The notes: generated from the letters alone by a model not told the origin. A stretch of 64,000 nt of DNA from Neoarius graeffei (GCF_027579695.1 NC_083587.1:46715021-46779020); one strand, 5' to 3'; numbered from the stretch's first letter, positions 9,797 to 24,671 are shown. A program made the numbers and translations.

Positions 9797-12700
9797 GTAT
9801 GCTACACACACAACATACAGTATGCTCTTCCTCTGGAACTATACAAACATATCATACACATTGCACAACTGTTACACAGTTTGACCTACAGCATGTTATG
9901 TTAGGGATGTGCCTAATGTTTTTTTTTTTTTTTTCTATTATGTGCATATAACCTAGGATTTGATTTAATACCCTGCTCAGAAGAAGAAACCTTTATTTAG
10001 TCACATGTACGAAAGCACAGTGAAATTCGTCCGCTGCATTTAACCCATCTGAAGCAGTGCACACGCTTCACACACAAACCCAGAGCAGGGGGTTAGGTGC
10101 CTTGCTCAAGGGCAAAGGGAAAGAGGGATGGGAAAGTACTGCTCATTCACTCAATTCCCCTTGTGTTTTTTTTCCTGCTGGTCCTGGGAATTGAACCGGT
10201 GACCCTTTGGGCTCAAGGCTGCTTCTCTAACCTCCTAATCACGGCTGCCCCCTGTCCCATGTGGCTGTTGTTCCCTGGAACCATATTGATGCAGTCCTGT
10301 CACATCAGCTCTAATTTCAAATGATAGATAATCCTGGTGTGGTTATCCAGTGTTCAGAGAACCAGTTACACGCACAGCTAGTGTTCTCTTTCACCCCTTC
10401 TATGTGCTAGAGGCTGTGAGAATCGCATGGTGCGATGTAATGAGGAACCCCTTACGCACTTAGGACTGACTGGAAAGGTGTTTGGAGATGACCACCACAT
10501 TGATACCATTGGGAGGGACGTTAAATTTGGAGAATTTGAAGAAGGTGATGCCCAGGTAGCATCAGTGCAGAGCTTTAGACCAGCCCTCTTCTAAACCAGC
10601 GGGATGAAGTCCACCATCTAGTGGGCCAATCTAGACAGGGAAGCACCAGGGGAGGGATATATGGGCATCCAGATATGCAAGGTAAGGTTATTGCCCAGGA
10701 ATACGGTTCTCCCACTCTCTGTGCTGAATTGATTGCTAGCAAAAAGGCAGCCGTTAAAGAAACCCATGACAGGTTGCCTTCCTGCGTGGGCTAATAAGAG
10801 GTCTTAAGGGACCACAGTACAAAGGTGAGATCCCAAGCCAGGCTATTGGGAGTGCACGGTGGACGAAGTTTATGAACCCTCAGCAAGACACCATTTGTGG
10901 TGCTTTGATGTGTTACAGTGGCTGTCACACACACCTTCAGCAGGCTAGCAATCTCTGTAGGAACTGGATAGTGCACTGGATCCATATGATAACGTGCACA
11001 TCATTCATGAAATACAAGGCCTGGATACTAGGGGCTTTTGCCTTCAGCAGTGTCTCTTGGACTCCTGGGTGGCAGTCCTCAACCTGCTCTTCACTCTGAG
11101 GGTACCGTATTTTTCCCTCCAACGATTGCTGCAAATCGTTTTGTCCACCAGTGAGAGAAGCAGCAGAAATCAAGGCTTTGGGCCACTTGAGGGACCCTGT
11201 GGGTCGATCTCTGAATTCTCTGCAACATGGGCAGAATCAAGAGTAGAGTCAAAAATGCTTCTAGTAGACTGTGAGGCCAGTTGTGCATCCTGACCTAGTG
11301 GACTGTCCAACTACGCAAGAGAGAACCACAGTTGACAGTGACTGTATTTGGCATTGGTGAAGAGGTCAACCAGTGCTCTGCCAAACTTTTATTAGCTCTG
11401 GGGCACCACTTTTGGGAGCAGACACCATGCAACGGCCCTCAGTTCCATGTTCTACACTAACGCTTGGGATCCACAAGCTCCTGTGCCTCTGTGGCAACAC
11501 ACTGACCCCAACCGGTGAGGGAAGCATCCGCGGTGACTCGCTGTCTCTTCAATTGGGCATCGCTTTCAGATAGACCACTTTCACGAGAACAGTCTTGTGT
11601 CTCCAGTGAGTTAGACGTTATGCCCCTCTTGCTGAAACAAGGCCACTTCTCTGTCTGTGGTACTTGGAGCTTAATTAACTCATCTGGCCATAAGGCCGAT
11701 GAGCTATTGCCATGGCGTGGCGTCCCTCGTCCGTCCATCGTCCACAGTTCAGTTAAATCATATGTCCTCCGTCAGTTCTCCATGGATTTCTGTTCCGATT
11801 GTTTTGTTTGAAAGAACTCCTCATTCTACACAAAACTTGGTCATTGTTTTGTCAAATTTTTTGCTGACGAGTTAGTAATTAGGCCAAATTAATGAATTTT
11901 CCATGCCTCTCACTAGAATTTTATCTCATTTCTCATCCAGTTCCAGTTGTAATCGATGTTTTGGGTAGATCTTCCCACGAGGAACAAAACTTGGTCGTTT
12001 GTTTTGTTGACTTTCCTGTTATAAGCAATTTGCTTACAACTTTGTTTATTTTCAGTTAAATCACATCTCCTCTCTCAGTTTTCAATGGATTTCAGTTCTG
12101 ATTGGTTTGTTTGAAAGAACTAGTCCTTCTCTACAAAACTTGGTCATTGTATTGTCAAATGTTTCCTAACAAACTGGTAATTGGGTTACCTTAACAAGCT
12201 TTCGAACTTTTCACTAGAATTGTATCTTCTCTCTCATTTCTCCTCCGATTTCAGTTCTGATCGATGTTTTGGGTAGATCTTCCCTCGGGGAACAAAAATT
12301 GGTTGTTTGTTTGTTGATTTTCTTGTTGTAAACAATGTGTTTACAACTTTGTTTATTTCAGTTAAATCATGTCTCCTCCCTCAGTTCTCAATGGATTTCA
12401 GTTCTGATTGTTTTACTTGAAAGAGCTAGACTTTCTGCAGAAAACCTGGTCATTGTATTGTCAATTTTTTTGCTAACACGTTTTCTTCTGACTAGAATTC
12501 TCTTCTCTCATTTATCATGCGAATTCAGTTCTGATCGATGTTTTGGGTAGCTCTTCCCTTGGGGAACAAAATTTAGTCTTTTGTTGATTTTTCCTGTTGT
12601 ACATAATTTGTCAGGGAGGTTGGTCCGATCTCACATTGTCACGTTTCAGTTATGTTTGACGTTTTGGTAGTCATGGTTGTTTTGATAGCAGGCCAGATGA

Positions 12701-14118
12701 GCGGCTACGGCCTTGACGTTCTAGTTTTAATTGCTGGCTAATCCTTAATTCCAGCTGGCCCAAAGACTACTGTTGCATCTGCAGTTAACAATCCTAGCAT
12801 CCTGAGCTGGAATTTGTCCCAGACATAGCAACGTCCCCGAACTGGATTGGTGATCGTGGGAACATCGACCACACTGGGGTAACACGGTGGCTAGCGTTCT
12901 CAATGACTCGAGCTTCTTGCCCAAGAGTTGTAGAATGGTCATTTCTACCTATAGTGGCCCAATGGAAGTAATTTCATCTCATTTAACAAATCTATTCTTT
13001 CAGTGAAGTAGTGTGGAATGCAAGTAGACAGGATATCATTGCCCTAACAGTTCATTACTCATTGCTGGAATCATAGGCCACTAATATGGCACTGCCAGTC
13101 TCCGGAGAACAAGGAGAACATTGTTCAACAGTTAGCACTCTGATGGATTCGTGACTCCTGGGCCCTGTATTATTTAATCTAGAAATGTTTCCTCTAGCTG
13201 GTATAATCAACAAATAACCATTTGTTTACAATTGCAGCTATATCAGTCTTTAGCACATGATGCCTACAGTTCTATAGAGTCCTTGTTTGACTGCACAGTT
13301 GACCATGAATGTCTCATAACTTCCAGCTATTAAATTCAGAAAAGACTTAAATTACAGTTTGTGGAAATGAGACATTTCTTCTCGCATCTTGTTTATAAAG
13401 GATAAAAATGATGTGTAGTCATTTTTGACAGCTGTATATTGGTTTTAAGATACAAATCAGTAATGTCTGCAAAACGGCACACCATCACCCCTGTTATATG
13501 TTTAAGTTTTAAATATCTAGATCTCCTATTTTTAAATTTCCTCTAACTTCTGATGGTGAGACATTCGCACATAACTTTGTCAACTCGATGTCTGCAACAC
13601 TTTTTTTTGTCTTAGCTTTAAAACTCATGGATGCAAACGGCGCGCATTTTGGCGGATGCCGCCTTTTTCATGGCTGTCTGGGGGACTTGTGTGAATCGTG
13701 CAGATCCAAGGAGTTCTTTTTTTGGGGGGGGGGGGCATTGGAGTGTCTGATTATAATTTCATCAAAGTAAATTCTGTATTAAAGTTACTAAATAAGCAAA
13801 TGCCGTTACAGTCCATGAAACATAGGAAGTATAAGTATGAGAAGAAAACAGTAAATCAGAAAGCTGCGCACGTAAAGCCAATTACGTAACTTACGTAACT
13901 TACGTTGGATTGATGGAAATCCTTGCGCGTGCAGTGAAGTGCAGCCAGCAGCAGATAATGGCGCGCAGCCAATTGGCTTTACGTGCGCAGCTTTCTGATT
14001 TACTGTTTTCTTCTCATACTTATACTTCCTATGTTTCATGGACTGTAACGGCATTTGCTTATTTAGTAATTTTAATACAGAATTTACTTTGATGAAATTA
14101 TAATCAGACACTCCAACC

Positions 14119-14149
<31 letters not shown>

Positions 14150-17100
14150 AAAAAAACTCATCGGATCTGCATGATTCACACAAGTCCCCCAGACAGCCGT
14201 GAAAAAGGCGGCATCTGCCAAAAGGCGTGCCGTTTGCATCCATGAAAACTCCCCAGTGTTCATTGTCCTATTCAAAGTTGACCTGCATCATTTTACTTGC
14301 AATTAGGCTTGTTTGCTATAACGGTATTATCCTCCCTACATGATATAACATTTAGATATAGCAGATTATATTATATTACCGAGTCTGTCAATCGTTATGC
14401 ATTTTACAAAGGAGTACCACAACACATTGGAGTACACTAGTGTTGGAGAGTAAAGTTCTAAATATTAAGTGCCTGCATATGTTTTCTTTTGGTTTTATTT
14501 GTGGAAATAAAACCAATTGGAATAAATGCCGCCCATTCAATAGTGCACTCTTGCCGCCCATTCAGTAGTCCAACCTACCTGGGGTGAAACTCGACCGGCA
14601 GCTCACTTACAGACAACACTTGGAGCTGCTGCGCGCAAAGGTTCCCTCAAGAAACAACCTCCTATGTCACCTGTCGGGTTCCTCATGGGGTGCAAGAACC
14701 TCTACCTTAAAGGTGCCCTTCCACCAAAAACGTTTAATACTGGCTCTTTTTGAAATACCATAGTTCACTCCGAGTTGCATATGCATGCTGCATGTGAAAA
14801 TGTAATTCTACACCCATTCCCTGTATTAGCTTATGAAAGAAAATAGTTGGAAAAACGAGCCGATCTGAAAAAGCCATACAATCTTACGTCCCTTCGTAAA
14901 TTATTCATGGCCTCACCCACCTTGGCTTGCGACCGCCCATGGGAAGGAAGTTCGGATTTAAGCGCGAGGAGAGATAGCAGCAGTGTTGCCAGATTGGGCG
15001 GTTTTAAGTGCATTTTGGCAGATTTGAACATATTTTGGGCTGGAAAGCGTCAGCAGTATCTGGCAACACTGAGCAGAGCCCATCTCGTCAGTAGCTAACG
15101 AAGAGGACCTAACAGCAAGTTGAAAACATGTCTGAACAAGTTCGTGCCTGTGTTATTCGTGGCAGTAAGACATCAACGTTGCATTTCTTGCCCAAGATAG
15201 AAGAGGTGAAGAAGAAATGGTTGGAATTTATCTTTGGAACACCACCAGCGAAGTATAATGCAGCGTTAGTACTGTGTTCTGATCATTTCAACCACAGTGA
15301 CTTTTCAAACTTCGGTGCCTTCAGTAGTGGTTTTGCTTCGAGGTTGCATTTAATCCCTGGATCTGTACCGTCAAGACGATCGACCACAAGCTGTAAGTAA
15401 AACATGAACTTTTTGTTCGAAGGTTTTTGTTACAAAATAGCATGTTCATATTCTCCACGTTAGCATGCATGACATGGTCACAAGCTAGGCAGGGATGAGA
15501 GTTTTCCGCTTTTTCTGAGTAAAAAACGACCTTTTTATATTATGCCAAGTCCGTTGAGAATTTTTTTAATTAATTTCGGGGGGTTGGGGTATGTTCCTTC
15601 ATGCTGTTCAAACTTTATTAACTCCAACGGTGTTTACACATTATTTGTAAGTCGGCATCTTTAGTCTCGTTTAAATCTCGTTGAATGTGATGTAAAATTC
15701 GTGTTATCTACATTGTTATTGGTCAAAACATTGACGTCAAGGCCATAATAGCCAATCAAAACAGTTTTTACAAAGACACCCACATTCTTTTTTTAAGTCA
15801 GTCGTTCATTTTATTTGTTCAGTAAAAACCCAAACATTTGTTGAATTTTTCGTATTTTTCCCTTCGCGGTTTGTTCCTTCTCTCTCGCCGTAGTAAGACA
15901 CGCACATCTGCTTGTTCTGACCCACTGGAGGTAGCGTCACAGTGCTGTTAGCCAATCAGAGGTAACACGTTTACATGTCATGAATATTAATGAGTAAGAG
16001 CTGAAATCCTGTCGTTCTCCCGCCACCCACTCCTCCAGTAAACTAGAACAGCCTGAAACAGGAGAACCACAGCATTTTTTTCACCAAAACCGGATCACAG
16101 GGCATTCATTCATACTAGAGACCACCGCACAATTAATGAAAAAACGATGCAAGGAGACCTTTAAGAACTAGTGCCCTCGCCCTGTCTACAGTGCTGCAGA
16201 GTACGCAGCACCAGCATGGAGTAGAAGTGTTTACACGAAAAAGCTGGACACAGCCCTAAATGATACCATGAGAATCATCACTGGATGCATCTGGCCTACA
16301 CCAATTGAGTTTCTGCCAGTCCTTTCAGGCATAGCACCTCCAGCTCTCTGTAGGGAACAACACACAAACAAGCTGGTCAATAAAGTCCAAAAGGATAAGA
16401 CACATCTGCTACACAATACAGCAGAAGGATCGCGACACATGGGTCGACAGCGCCTACGCTCACGCCACCCATTTTCCCGTTATGCAGCCACCCTCCTTGA
16501 CACACCTTTCAACACCCTACAAGCATGGAGAGGCACTTAACAACAGACTGCACACCCTGCCCAACTCCGTGTCATCCCGAATACAGTACCACCCCCAGGC
16601 CCCAGGTGACGACCTCCCAAGGAACGAGTGGGTCACCTTGAACCGGATACGAACTGGGGTAGGCCGCTTCAATGCCAACATGCACCGATGGGGTCTGCAC
16701 CCATCTGCAGCCTGCCCCTGTAGATCACCTGAACAGACCGTAGAGCACATCCTCAGCGAATGCCCCACCCTTGGCCCGCCCACACATGTCGACCTCACGA
16801 TCCCTAAGCAGTCCACGGTGAACTGGCTGCAGCACCTTTCTTACATCTAATATAGCTGTCTTCTCATATGCAAGAAGAAGTGCACTCTTCTGACTCCTCA
16901 TGGTGAAGGGGAAAAGACCTGAAAATATGGAAATTACCTCAAAGTGGAAGGAAGCTTAAGGCATTTCAGCTTTAGAGCTCTCGTACTCCTTTTCCACCAA
17001 ATCAGTTCCAGGGCTGGTTCGGGGCCGGTGCTGGTGCTGGTTCACAACTCGTTCAACTTGCGAGCCAGCTGAGAACCAGTTTGCTTTTCCATAGCTCGCG

Positions 17101-20100
17101 GTGCTAAGGGAAGCCACGTCATTACGTCGCTGTATACGTCAGTTACGTTGCTGTATACGTCAGTTAAGTCGCTATGTTTGCCTAAACCTTGGCACGAATA
17201 TCGAAGCAAAAACAACACGGAAGAAGTAGCAGCAGCAACAACAACAATAATAATGGATGACTTCGCGTTTGTACAGCTGCTGCTTCTCGTCGCTTAAAAA
17301 TGGCGATCTTTCGCGGTCTTGTTATTGTTGTCGGTCTTAACAACTCCGCCCCCCGCTGACGTAAGCGGTTCTTTCCTCTGGCCCAGCAGAGAGTTGGCGC
17401 TAGCCTGGAACCGGTTTTTCTGGCCCCAGAGCCAGTTCTTTGTCAGTGGAAACAGAAAACCCGGTTCCAAACTAAGCACTGGCCCCGAACTAGCCCTGGA
17501 ACTGCTTTGGTGGAAAAGGGGCATTGGAGAACGGGGGATCCCTGACTACAGCCTGGAGGCAGAAATCAGGAAAAAGGTAACAGTAGTAGGAGTTATAGCT
17601 CAAGAATCCAGTGCTTGTTCCAATAAATTGGAAATGGAGATGAACCAATCGACATGTGAACCTGGAATGACTTGTACCACCTTCTCCCCCGCGTCAGCCC
17701 GTGTGGGCTCCCTCAGTTCTGTTAAAGGTAAATGCAGAGTGCTTTGTGTTCATTCAGTTCATTACTCTCTAGAGAAGTTTAAAAAAAAGGGGGGGGGGTT
17801 GAGAAACCAAACGTGTCAGCATTAAAACCAGTGTTTTTTTTTTGTTGTTGTTTTTTTTAACACTAAAAATTTGATACACATGATGTACCTTTTTATAAAC
17901 ACACTACACACACACTTTTTAAATGCTCTGCATCTTTGTTTGCAGTTTGCGGGGTATCGAGGGAAGCTGGGAGTTGTAGGATTAGAAACATTTTAGTCTT
18001 TAGACTTTAGTTTGGATGTTTTACTGGCTGCTATATTTGCTGCCTCTCACATCCTGTAGGTGGGAGTTTGGCTCATGGGGGCATGTTCTTTTGGGCTAGG
18101 GTGTGGGGGTAGTCAGGAAATGAGAATAGGGTCAGGGGCATAGACATATAAACATAGACGCCGCATTTTGCTGGTGGCCCGTTGCTGGGATACATCAGAG
18201 TGTTGGCCATATTGGATGTGGCAAATCTTCCCCGTAAACCAATGCAAGTAAATGGACTGAACTTCATAAAGCCCCTTTCTACAATAATATTTAACTCGAT
18301 GCCTTTTATTCACCCATTAAGACACACACGTATATATTTGGGAAACAAACAGGCATCAAAACAACACATATAACTTTTAATGTGATGGTTATAAATAGTG
18401 TGCGAAATACCCTGTACACTGCAAACTAGTGACAGATACGCGATAGATAGCTCAGGTAAGCTAATCAGTCAGCATACCGTAGCAAGCTACCAAAACCTGA
18501 GGCCACAATAACCAACCTACAAGACTGAATATGATAAATGATGGAAATAGTGGAAAAACTGGAAATAGTGAATGAAAATAAAAATGTACTGTTTTATTTA
18601 TTGAGTCACCGCACAGACCTGCTCTCGTTGAATAAAGTGAGCTGAATGACCGCCAAACTGAGTTCGGCCAGGTTCTAACGTCATACCAAAACAAAATACA
18701 TCACTGATTCCTTCACATTCAGAAAGGTTAAAAACATTCATCATACGTTCAAAAACGTTCATCATAGTGTGGCACTGTATTATCTAATTCTCACTGCTTA
18801 TAACTATACACCTACCCGGTGGAGATGAGCTGGGAAACTGAAGACTGAAGGAACAGCTCCCTCTCTGATCCTGACTCTCTGACCTGTTCTGTCAAAATCC
18901 TCCGTTCTGAAGTGTTCACTGCAGAGCATGGATGACGGAGTAGCAGAAAACCCTTCCCGTCACACAGCTGTCTCCCACTGCTTTTTCATGTCTTTATTTT
19001 TGGGAAACCTACATAGTATGTGAAAAGTTAGCTAAGCAACTAACAACAATCAGCGTAGTTATGAAGGAAATACTTCGTTGTTTGGAGACAGGTTTCACCG
19101 AGCGGCTATTATGCGCGAGACTTCATATTAGCCTAACTAATGATCTAGTTTTCGTCGTAGCTGTATGCTTCTTAAAACCTGGGATCAGGTTCATTTAATA
19201 GCTCGGTCTAATCAGCGCTGCTGTTTTGGATAGCGTTGTCCAGGGAAGGGCACCATGAAAGAAGTGATAAAGGTGCAAGGAGTAAAGAAGAAGAAGCCTT
19301 TGTTTGTCACATGTTACACAAGCACAGTGAAATTCCTCCTCTACATTTAACCCATCTGAAGAAGTGAACACGCACATACAGTACATACCCAGAGCAGTAA
19401 GCAGCTATGCTACAGCACCCGGGGAGCATGATACAGAAGGAGGGGAAAGTGCTTTTCATCCCCTCGCATTTTTCCTGTCGGTCCCAGGAATCGAACTGGC
19501 GACCCTTTGGGCCCAAGGCTGCTTCTGTAACCAACAGGCCCTCAAAGAAGTCTATAATGTGCGACAGGTGAAGTAGTCTATGCCCCATACCCCCTGCAAC
19601 ACCCACCAGTTTCCAGCACCCCCTCCTAGAAAATGGTTCCAAACTAGTCTCTGCATGACAAACTTCAATTTTTGTATTATGAACCAAAAAAAGATTGGCT
19701 GCTGAGGAAACGTCTGTTTATATCTGACCTAACAGACGCTAACTTGCTTCACAGCTGTCCCGTAAAAATAATCCTGACTAAAAATGAAAGAGGAAAAAAA
19801 AAAGTGGATGAGAGGAATAAAACATTGTGGGATGTGCGGTTGTAGATAGAAAATAATCATTGTCGGGGGCGTCGTGGCTCAGGTGGATAAGGCGCCATAC
19901 CATAAATCCGATCCGAGGTCATTTCCCGATCCCTCCCCGTCTCTCTCTCCCACTCATTTCCTGTCTCTACACTGTCCTATCCAATAAAGGTGAAAAAATC
20001 CCAAAAAATATCTTAAAAAAAAGAAAATAATCATTGTCGTGGGCGTCGTGGCTCAGGTGGATAAGGCGCCATACCATAAATCCGGGGACCCGGGTTCGAT

Positions 20101-23100
20101 TCCGACCCGAGGTCATTTCCCGATCCCTCCCCGTCTCTCCCACTCATTTCCTGTCTCTACACTGTCCTATCCAATAAAGGTGAAAAAATCCCAAAAAATA
20201 TCTTAAAGAAAATAATCATTGTCGTGTGTGGCTGCATTACAGCATCGGGTTGCTGATTATTTTATTATAACGGCTCAGCCCATCATGTTTTATTCCTTCC
20301 CCTGTTTATTTATTCTAAACGCTCTGTAAAAACACCACGTAAACTTTTTAAAGCGCGAGCATACAGATAGAAACTTGATCATTCCTAATTTATATTGTGC
20401 AGTCTGCCGGGTTGCTGCTATAAAAGAAAAGAAAAACTGTTCTCGCTTCTCAGCCAGTGTGTGTTGCCAGGTAATGCGTGCAACTCCCTGGTGTGTTCCT
20501 TGGTGTGCGAGATGTGACTCTGATGCGCTTTCTCTTAGAAATGGTCTAGACAGGCATGTGACCTGGTGTTAGAGTCTCTTAGAGTCTGTTCCAGGTGCTC
20601 AGGGAACAGGAATGTAAGGGGCGTTTGCGTGTGTATGAGTGCGAGTGTGGGTGTGTGTTTGGTATTAGTTGTGACCTTAGCACCTGGGCTGTTTCCTCTA
20701 GAGACCCCAGAGAGCTTTCCTGTGTCTACAGCTGTAGGTGGATGTGGTGTAGATGGCTGATGACACAGATATAGTGAGGATACTGTTTATGTGGCGAGAG
20801 AGCGAGCGAGATGAAATTCTCATCACATGCACACAGAAAAAGAAAAGAGAAATGAAAAGCCAAGTGAGTGTGTGTGTGGGAGTATTAGACGCTTACCTTT
20901 TGACCCCTACCTGAGATTCTTGCCCCGATGCCATTTTAATTTCATGTGTATGTATCATACAGGGTGGCACGGTGGTGTAGTGGTTAGCGCTGTCGCCTCA
21001 CAGCAAGAAGGTCCGGGTTCGAGCCCCGTGGCCGGCGAGGGCCTTTCTGTGTGGAGTTTGCATGTTCTCCCCGTGTCCGCGTGGGTTTCCTCCGGGTGCT
21101 CCGGTTTCCCCCACAGTCCAAAGACATGCAGGTTAGGTTAACTGGTGACTAAATTGACCGTAGGTGTGAATGTGAGTGTGAATGGTTGTCTGTGTCTATG
21201 TGTCAGCCCTGTGATGACCTGGCGACTTGTCCAGGGTGTACCCCGCCTTTCGCCCGTAGTCAGCTGGGATAGGCTCCAGCTTGCCTGCGACCCTGTAGAA
21301 CAGGATAAAGCGGCTAGAGATAATGAGATGAGATGTATCGTACAGCATGTCTTTAATTGATCAGCGCTGTACGTGAGAGTGTTTGTGCACATGTGGCTTT
21401 AATGAGAGCACTAGAGCGGAACTGTTTATTGGACTGCTGTTGACCCTTGACTTCTTGGCCTCAGGCTGTTGGATTGATTTGTGATCTCCATGATGTCGTT
21501 GAGGGGTGCGTGTGTGTGATACGCCAGCATTTTTCAGTATAATCTCTATCCAACTCTAGATGTACACAGTACTGCGCAAAAGTCTTAGGCACATGTAAAG
21601 AAATGCTGTCGACCAAAAATGGCTTAAAAATAATGAAATAAAATGTTTCAACATTAAAAAATACTACAAGGAAAGCTAATGGTTAAATTTATATACAAAA
21701 TCCATAGATAAAATACAAACAGTACCTTTGCCTGATATAAGCGAAATTGAAATGCATAACGCGCTGGAAAGGCGGCACGGTGGTGTAGTGGTTAGCGCTG
21801 TCGCCTCACAGCAAGAAGGTCCAGGTTCGAGCCCCGTGGCCGGCTAGGGCCTTTCTGTGCGGAGTTTGCATGTTCTCCCCGTGTCCGCGTGGGTTTCCTC
21901 CGGGTGCTCCGGTTTCCCCCACAGTCCAAAGACATGCAGGTTAGGTTAACTGGTGACTCTAAATTGAGCGTAGGTGTGAATGTGAGTGTGAATGGTTGTC
22001 TGTGTCTATGTGTCAGCCCTGTGATGACCTGGCGACTTGTCCAGGGTGTACCCCGCCTTTCTCCCGTAGTCAGCTGGGATAGGCTCCAGCTTGCCTGCGA
22101 CCCTGTAGAACAGGATAAAGCGGCTACAGATAATGAGATGAGATGAGATAACACGCTGGAAAACACACCAAAACACTTTTTAGACACCAGCAGGTTTTAT
22201 GTTTGTATACCGCAGGGTAAATGAACACTGGTATGTTGAAAGTAAACCCACCAAGAGCAAACAGAAGCTTGGCTTGGTCTTGCCCAATTTAACCATGTTT
22301 GAAATGTATAAATACAAATGAATTTACACTTACAGAGACAGGACTCTGTTATCATAATTTTGCGACACTTTAAAAAAAAAAACCAAAAAACAAAGTGCAG
22401 GGTTAAACGTAGCCCAATTTGGTTCATTTCTGTAACTCCGTGCTGGGCCATTAGGTTAATTTGACCGAAAATGGAGTGACGTAATTTGACCCCAAAATTG
22501 GTTTATTGTCCCAGATACAGGTCTTAGAATACATTTTAATTGTAAAAAATATTTTTATAAAATGGGGCGGCACGGTGGTGTAGTGGTTAGCGCCGTTGCC
22601 TCACAGCAAGAAGGTCCGGGTTCGAGCCCCGTGGCCGGCGAGGGCCTTTCTGTCCGGAGTTTGCATGTTCTCCCCGTGTCCACGTGGGTTTCCTCCAGGT
22701 GCTCCGGTTTCCCCCAAAGACATGCAGGTTGGGTTAACTGGTGACTCTAAATTGACCGTAGGTGTGAATGGTTGTCTGTGTCTATGTGTCAGCCCTGTGA
22801 TGACCTGGCGACTTGTCCAGGGTGTACCCCGCCTTTCGCCCGTAGTCAGCCGGGATAGGCTCCAGCTTGCCTGCGACCCTGTAGAACAGGATAAAGTGGC
22901 TAGAGATAATGAGATGAGATTTTTATAAAATCATTGCACTTTTGCCTGTTAAGAGGTGGGATATATGAGGCAGCAAGAGAAAGGTCAGTTCTTGAAGTTG
23001 ACATATTGTAAGCAGGAAAAATGGGCAAGTGTAAGGATCTGAGTGACTTTGACAAGGGCCAAATTGTGATGGCTAGATGACTGGGTCTGAGCCTCTCCAA

Positions 23101-24099
23101 AATGGCACATCTTGTGGGGTGTTCCCAGGATGTAGTGGTTCGTACCGAACAAAAGTGGTCCAAGGAAGGAGAACCGGTGACAGGGTCCTGGGCATCGAAG
23201 GCTAGCCCATATGGTCCAGTCCCACAGAAGAGCTACTGCAGCACAAACTGCTGAAAAAGTTAATGCTGGCCCTTATCAAAGTGACTCGGATGCTTACGCT
23301 TACCCATTTTTCCTGCTTCCAACACATCAACTTTTAAGAATTGACTGTTCTCTTACTGCCTAATATATCCCACCCCTTGATAGGTGCCACTGTAATGAGA
23401 TAATCAATGTTCTTCACTTCACCTGTCAGTGGTCATAATGGTATGGCTGATCAGTGTGTGTGTGTGTGTGTGTATAGTTGTTTGCCAGAAATTTATTTTA
23501 AGCAGCTTTTGTAAAGATTACACTTCGCTACCAGGCATGTGTTAAATTATTCAGGGCAATTTAAGCATCAAAATCCACTACAGCATTATTTTCCATTTTT
23601 CTTTCAATTATATTTAATACATAAAATTCTGTCTATCAAACAAAACATGTTAACGTTCTCTTCTCTTCTCTTCTCTTCTCCCTCTGCAGCAGTTGCGCTC
23701 GAACCTGCGCGAGATGGAGAAGTTGTGCCAACGTGTCCGCAGCGCCGAAGCACCTGCGCTAGAGAAACTCGTCCAGCCGATCAGAGAGCGCGCCTCAGCC
23801 GCCACTCAAGACTTCCTGCGGCTTCATTCGGACTCTGTCAGTTACCCGGGGCCACACCCACAACAGACCGACAGCACAGACGCTCTCACAGGCTCCGACT
23901 CGGCATATAGTAAGCGTGTGACGTGCGTAGAGATGTCATCAGCGTTTTTTGACGCTACTATAGATTGTGATGTATTTTTCAGGTGAGGAGGATGTGGGCG
24001 GGGCCGAGTCACCTGTCACTGGAGTCCAAGTTTATTTACCTGCCATTCCAGTTGAGCAGAATGCTGCAGAATCCTGGGACTTGTTAGAAGAGGTGCAGG

Positions 24100-24158
<59 letters not shown>

Positions 24159-24334
24159 GACAGACTGCAGAAAAAAGTAATAACATCATGTCTCAGTATA
24201 CTAAGTGTGTGTGTTTCTTCAGGATCTGTTGGAGCTCAATGGGTTAGTGAAGGAGTTCTGCTCACTCGTGCATGTGAGTATCAGCGCCTCTAAACTGCGT
24301 GGTAGTATTTTTCAAGTGTGTGTTTTATCGAGTG

Positions 24335-24370
<36 letters not shown>

Positions 24371-24634
24371 GGATTTGATAAAGTATAGTGACAGAAACGT
24401 TAAGGGTTAGCAGGAGCTGTCAGATAGACAGCCTCTTGTCTTCTGAGAGCCAACAAGGAGGTATTGATCCCATCAAAGTGGGCACTCGGAGTCTGTGAGT
24501 GTGTGTGTGTGTGTATGTGTGTGTGTGTGTGAGAGAGATTGAGCAGAGACACAGACATCAGTGACAGTCCGTCAGCCATGTGCTAACCAGTAAGGATTAA
24601 TGAGAATCTGGACAATCTACTCACCATTATCACA

Positions 24635-24671
<37 letters not shown>

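Larger units (their letters stand above)
14710..16161 (+). mobile_element. THAP-domain DNA transposon inserted in a LINE (TA duplication)
   Basis: Ends AAGGTGCCCTTCCACC at 14710 and, inverted, AAGGTCTCCTTGCATCG at 16145-16161, each flanked by TA (14708-14709, 16162-16163). The left and right flanks rejoin a LINE reading frame, which independently proves the boundaries. A THAP exon sits at 15128-15392 and a 91-bp MITE at 14981-15071. No transposase catalytic core is left. Confidence 0.72.

Noticed and set aside
11750..12613. Regular repeats considered as a CRISPR-like array
   Set aside because: Units are ~300 bp, contiguous and diverged, in a vertebrate genome; this is a tandem repeat.
16231..16816. 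- strand frames opposite the LINE ORF2
   Set aside because: Antisense shadows of the recognisable + strand LINE protein.
19866..20110. tRNA-like sequences (A and B boxes) as possible tRNA genes
   Set aside because: They lie at the heads of SINEs with target duplications and lack a foldable acceptor and anticodon arm.
20963..22928. Repeated 70-140-codon frames in the V-SINEs (both strands)
   Set aside because: The same pseudo-proteins appear in every SINE copy; they are shadows of the Pol III repeat, not genes.
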